NCBI GenBank assembly: GCA_944387525.1
Contig: CALXFF010000023.1
Location: 1-32,074 of the forward strand
DNA: 32,074 bases
Reading direction: 5' to 3'
DNA from: an uncultured Clostridia bacterium
GTDB taxonomy: Bacteria; Bacillota; Clostridia; TANB77; CAG-508
Shown here: piece after piece, positions 31,364 through 32,074 of the stretch
Layout of the letters: each line of letters starts with the position of its first letter
Numbering within the stretch: the stretch's first letter is position 1
The notes under the pieces: model-generated
What the model was told of the DNA's origin: nothing
What the model saw: the letters and a program-made list of their open reading frames with translations, nothing else
The model's database searches: none
Made by a program: the position numbers and the translations under genes

Positions 31364-32074
31364 CTATAGTATATTTTTTAGCACTATTGTCTTTAACCTT
31401 GACATTTCTGCAAGTGTAGTAGCTACACCCTCGTTTCCAATTCCAGAATGTTTCCAGCCTCCAAATGGCATTTCAAATGAACGATAGAAACTTGCTCCAT
31501 TTACTACTGCTCCTCCACATTCTAGTCTATCTGCTATTTTCATTGCTCTTGATACATCTTTTGATATTACACATCCACATAATCCATATGATGATTGGTT
31601 TGCAATTTCAATTGCTTCTTCTACATCGTCAAATCCAATTACAGATATTACTGGTCCGAATATTTCCATGTCTTTTGCAACTTCCATGTCTTTTGTTACA
31701 TTGTCAAGTATTGTTGGATAATAGTATGCATCCTCTCTTTTTCCTCCACATACAATTGTTGCACCTTCTGAAACCATTTGATTTACTTGCTCTTCTATTC
31801 TTTTTGCAGCATTTATATTAATCATTGGTCCCATATCAGTATCTTCTTGCATTGGGTCTCCAACTTTTAAGTTTGCTATTACTTCTTTCATTCTATCAAT
31901 GAATTCTTGTTTTCTTGAATTATGAATTAAGAAACGTTTACTTGCACAACATACTTGTCCTCCATTATATAATCTTCCCCAGATTGTTTCTTTTACTGCT
32001 AAATCCATATCTCCATCTTCTAAGAAGATAAATGCATCATTTCCACCAAGCTCTAGCATAACGTGTGTTAAGTT
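31364..32074 (-). CDS. NAD(P)-dependent aldehyde dehydrogenase, 3' part
   Basis: This is the C-terminal 236 codons of an aldehyde dehydrogenase; the start lies beyond the right edge and the frame is open to base 32074 (NLTHV precedes MLELGGN). It oxidises an aldehyde to the acid with NAD(P)+. Seen: the catalytic glutamate in LELGGN, the nucleophilic cysteine in GQVCCASKRF, the EIFGPVISV motif and the C-terminal FGGWKHSGIGNEG. The sequence suits the lactaldehyde/succinate-semialdehyde group. The neighbouring FucO-like reductase suggests aldehyde handling. Its stop codon TAG directly adjoins palindrome R6. Confidence 0.9.
   Translation of the reverse strand, partial: NLTHVMLELGGNDAFIFLEDGDMDLAVKETIWGRLYNGGQVCCASKRFLIHNSRKQEFIDRMKEVIANLKVGDPMQEDTDMGPMININAAKRIEEQVNQMVSEGATIVCGGKREDAYYYPTILDNVTKDMEVAKDMEIFGPVISVIGFDDVEEAIEIANQSSYGLCGCVISKDVSRAMKIADRLECGGAVVNGASFYRSFEMPFGGWKHSGIGNEGVATTLAEMSRLKTIVLKNIL

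Overview
The window is a strongly AT-rich bacterial chromosome segment. Gene content (Pta/AckA, RqcH, AddA, TrmB, a CadC/CadA pair, a FucO-like dehydrogenase), AAGGAGG ribosome sites and TTGNNN-17-TATAAT promoters point to an anaerobic low-GC member of the Bacillota, most likely an uncultured gut-type clostridium. No rRNA, tRNA, integrase, transposase or CRISPR array was seen. Species cannot be assigned from the sequence alone.

Layout. 1-3640: minus-strand unit with an SF2 helicase carrying nine helicase-associated repeats and a small unknown gene. 3663-4264: coiled-coil protein gene built on a 42-bp tandem repeat, with its own promoter and terminator. 4338-7875: pta-ackA-ackA acetate operon with a stem-loop at its predicted transcription start. 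7913-9273: DUF4116-repeat protein and trmB, back to back with an RluA-type pseudouridine synthase (9312-10310). 10371-13060: thioredoxin-reductase-like flavoprotein behind a DnaB-like helicase. 13080-13266: promoter, compact structured RNA of unknown family and terminator, followed by rqcH. 15151-17190: three genes without clear function. 17201-20906: addA, frameshifted inside its Walker A motif. 21061-23424: a CtpE/YfgQ-like P-type ATPase.

23481-24802 is the most interesting locus: a type III (ToxIN/AbiQ-like) toxin-antitoxin system. It has an antitoxin RNA array of three 35-36 nt repeats, a terminator, the ToxN-family endoribonuclease gene, and a downstream small gene whose best-supported start codon is AUA. 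A possible separate toxin promoter lies between the terminator and toxN. An unknown helical protein gene diverges from it.

25417-27749: a cadmium/zinc resistance operon (CadC-type repressor, P1B ATPase) with a recognisable SmtB/CadC operator over its start site. 27824-29126: an AAA ATPase/DUF4143 gene split by one extra base. 29310-32074: FucO-like iron alcohol dehydrogenase, a membrane-anchored unknown protein, and the 3' end of an aldehyde dehydrogenase.

Six short palindromic elements are scattered through the window. They share a GGGGAC loop core but have different, internally paired stems, and four of them sit within about 10 bases of a stop codon. They look like a REP-type family whose mobilising gene is not here. 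Two genes (addA and the AAA ATPase) each carry one extra C before GG, which is either genuine decay or a systematic sequence error.
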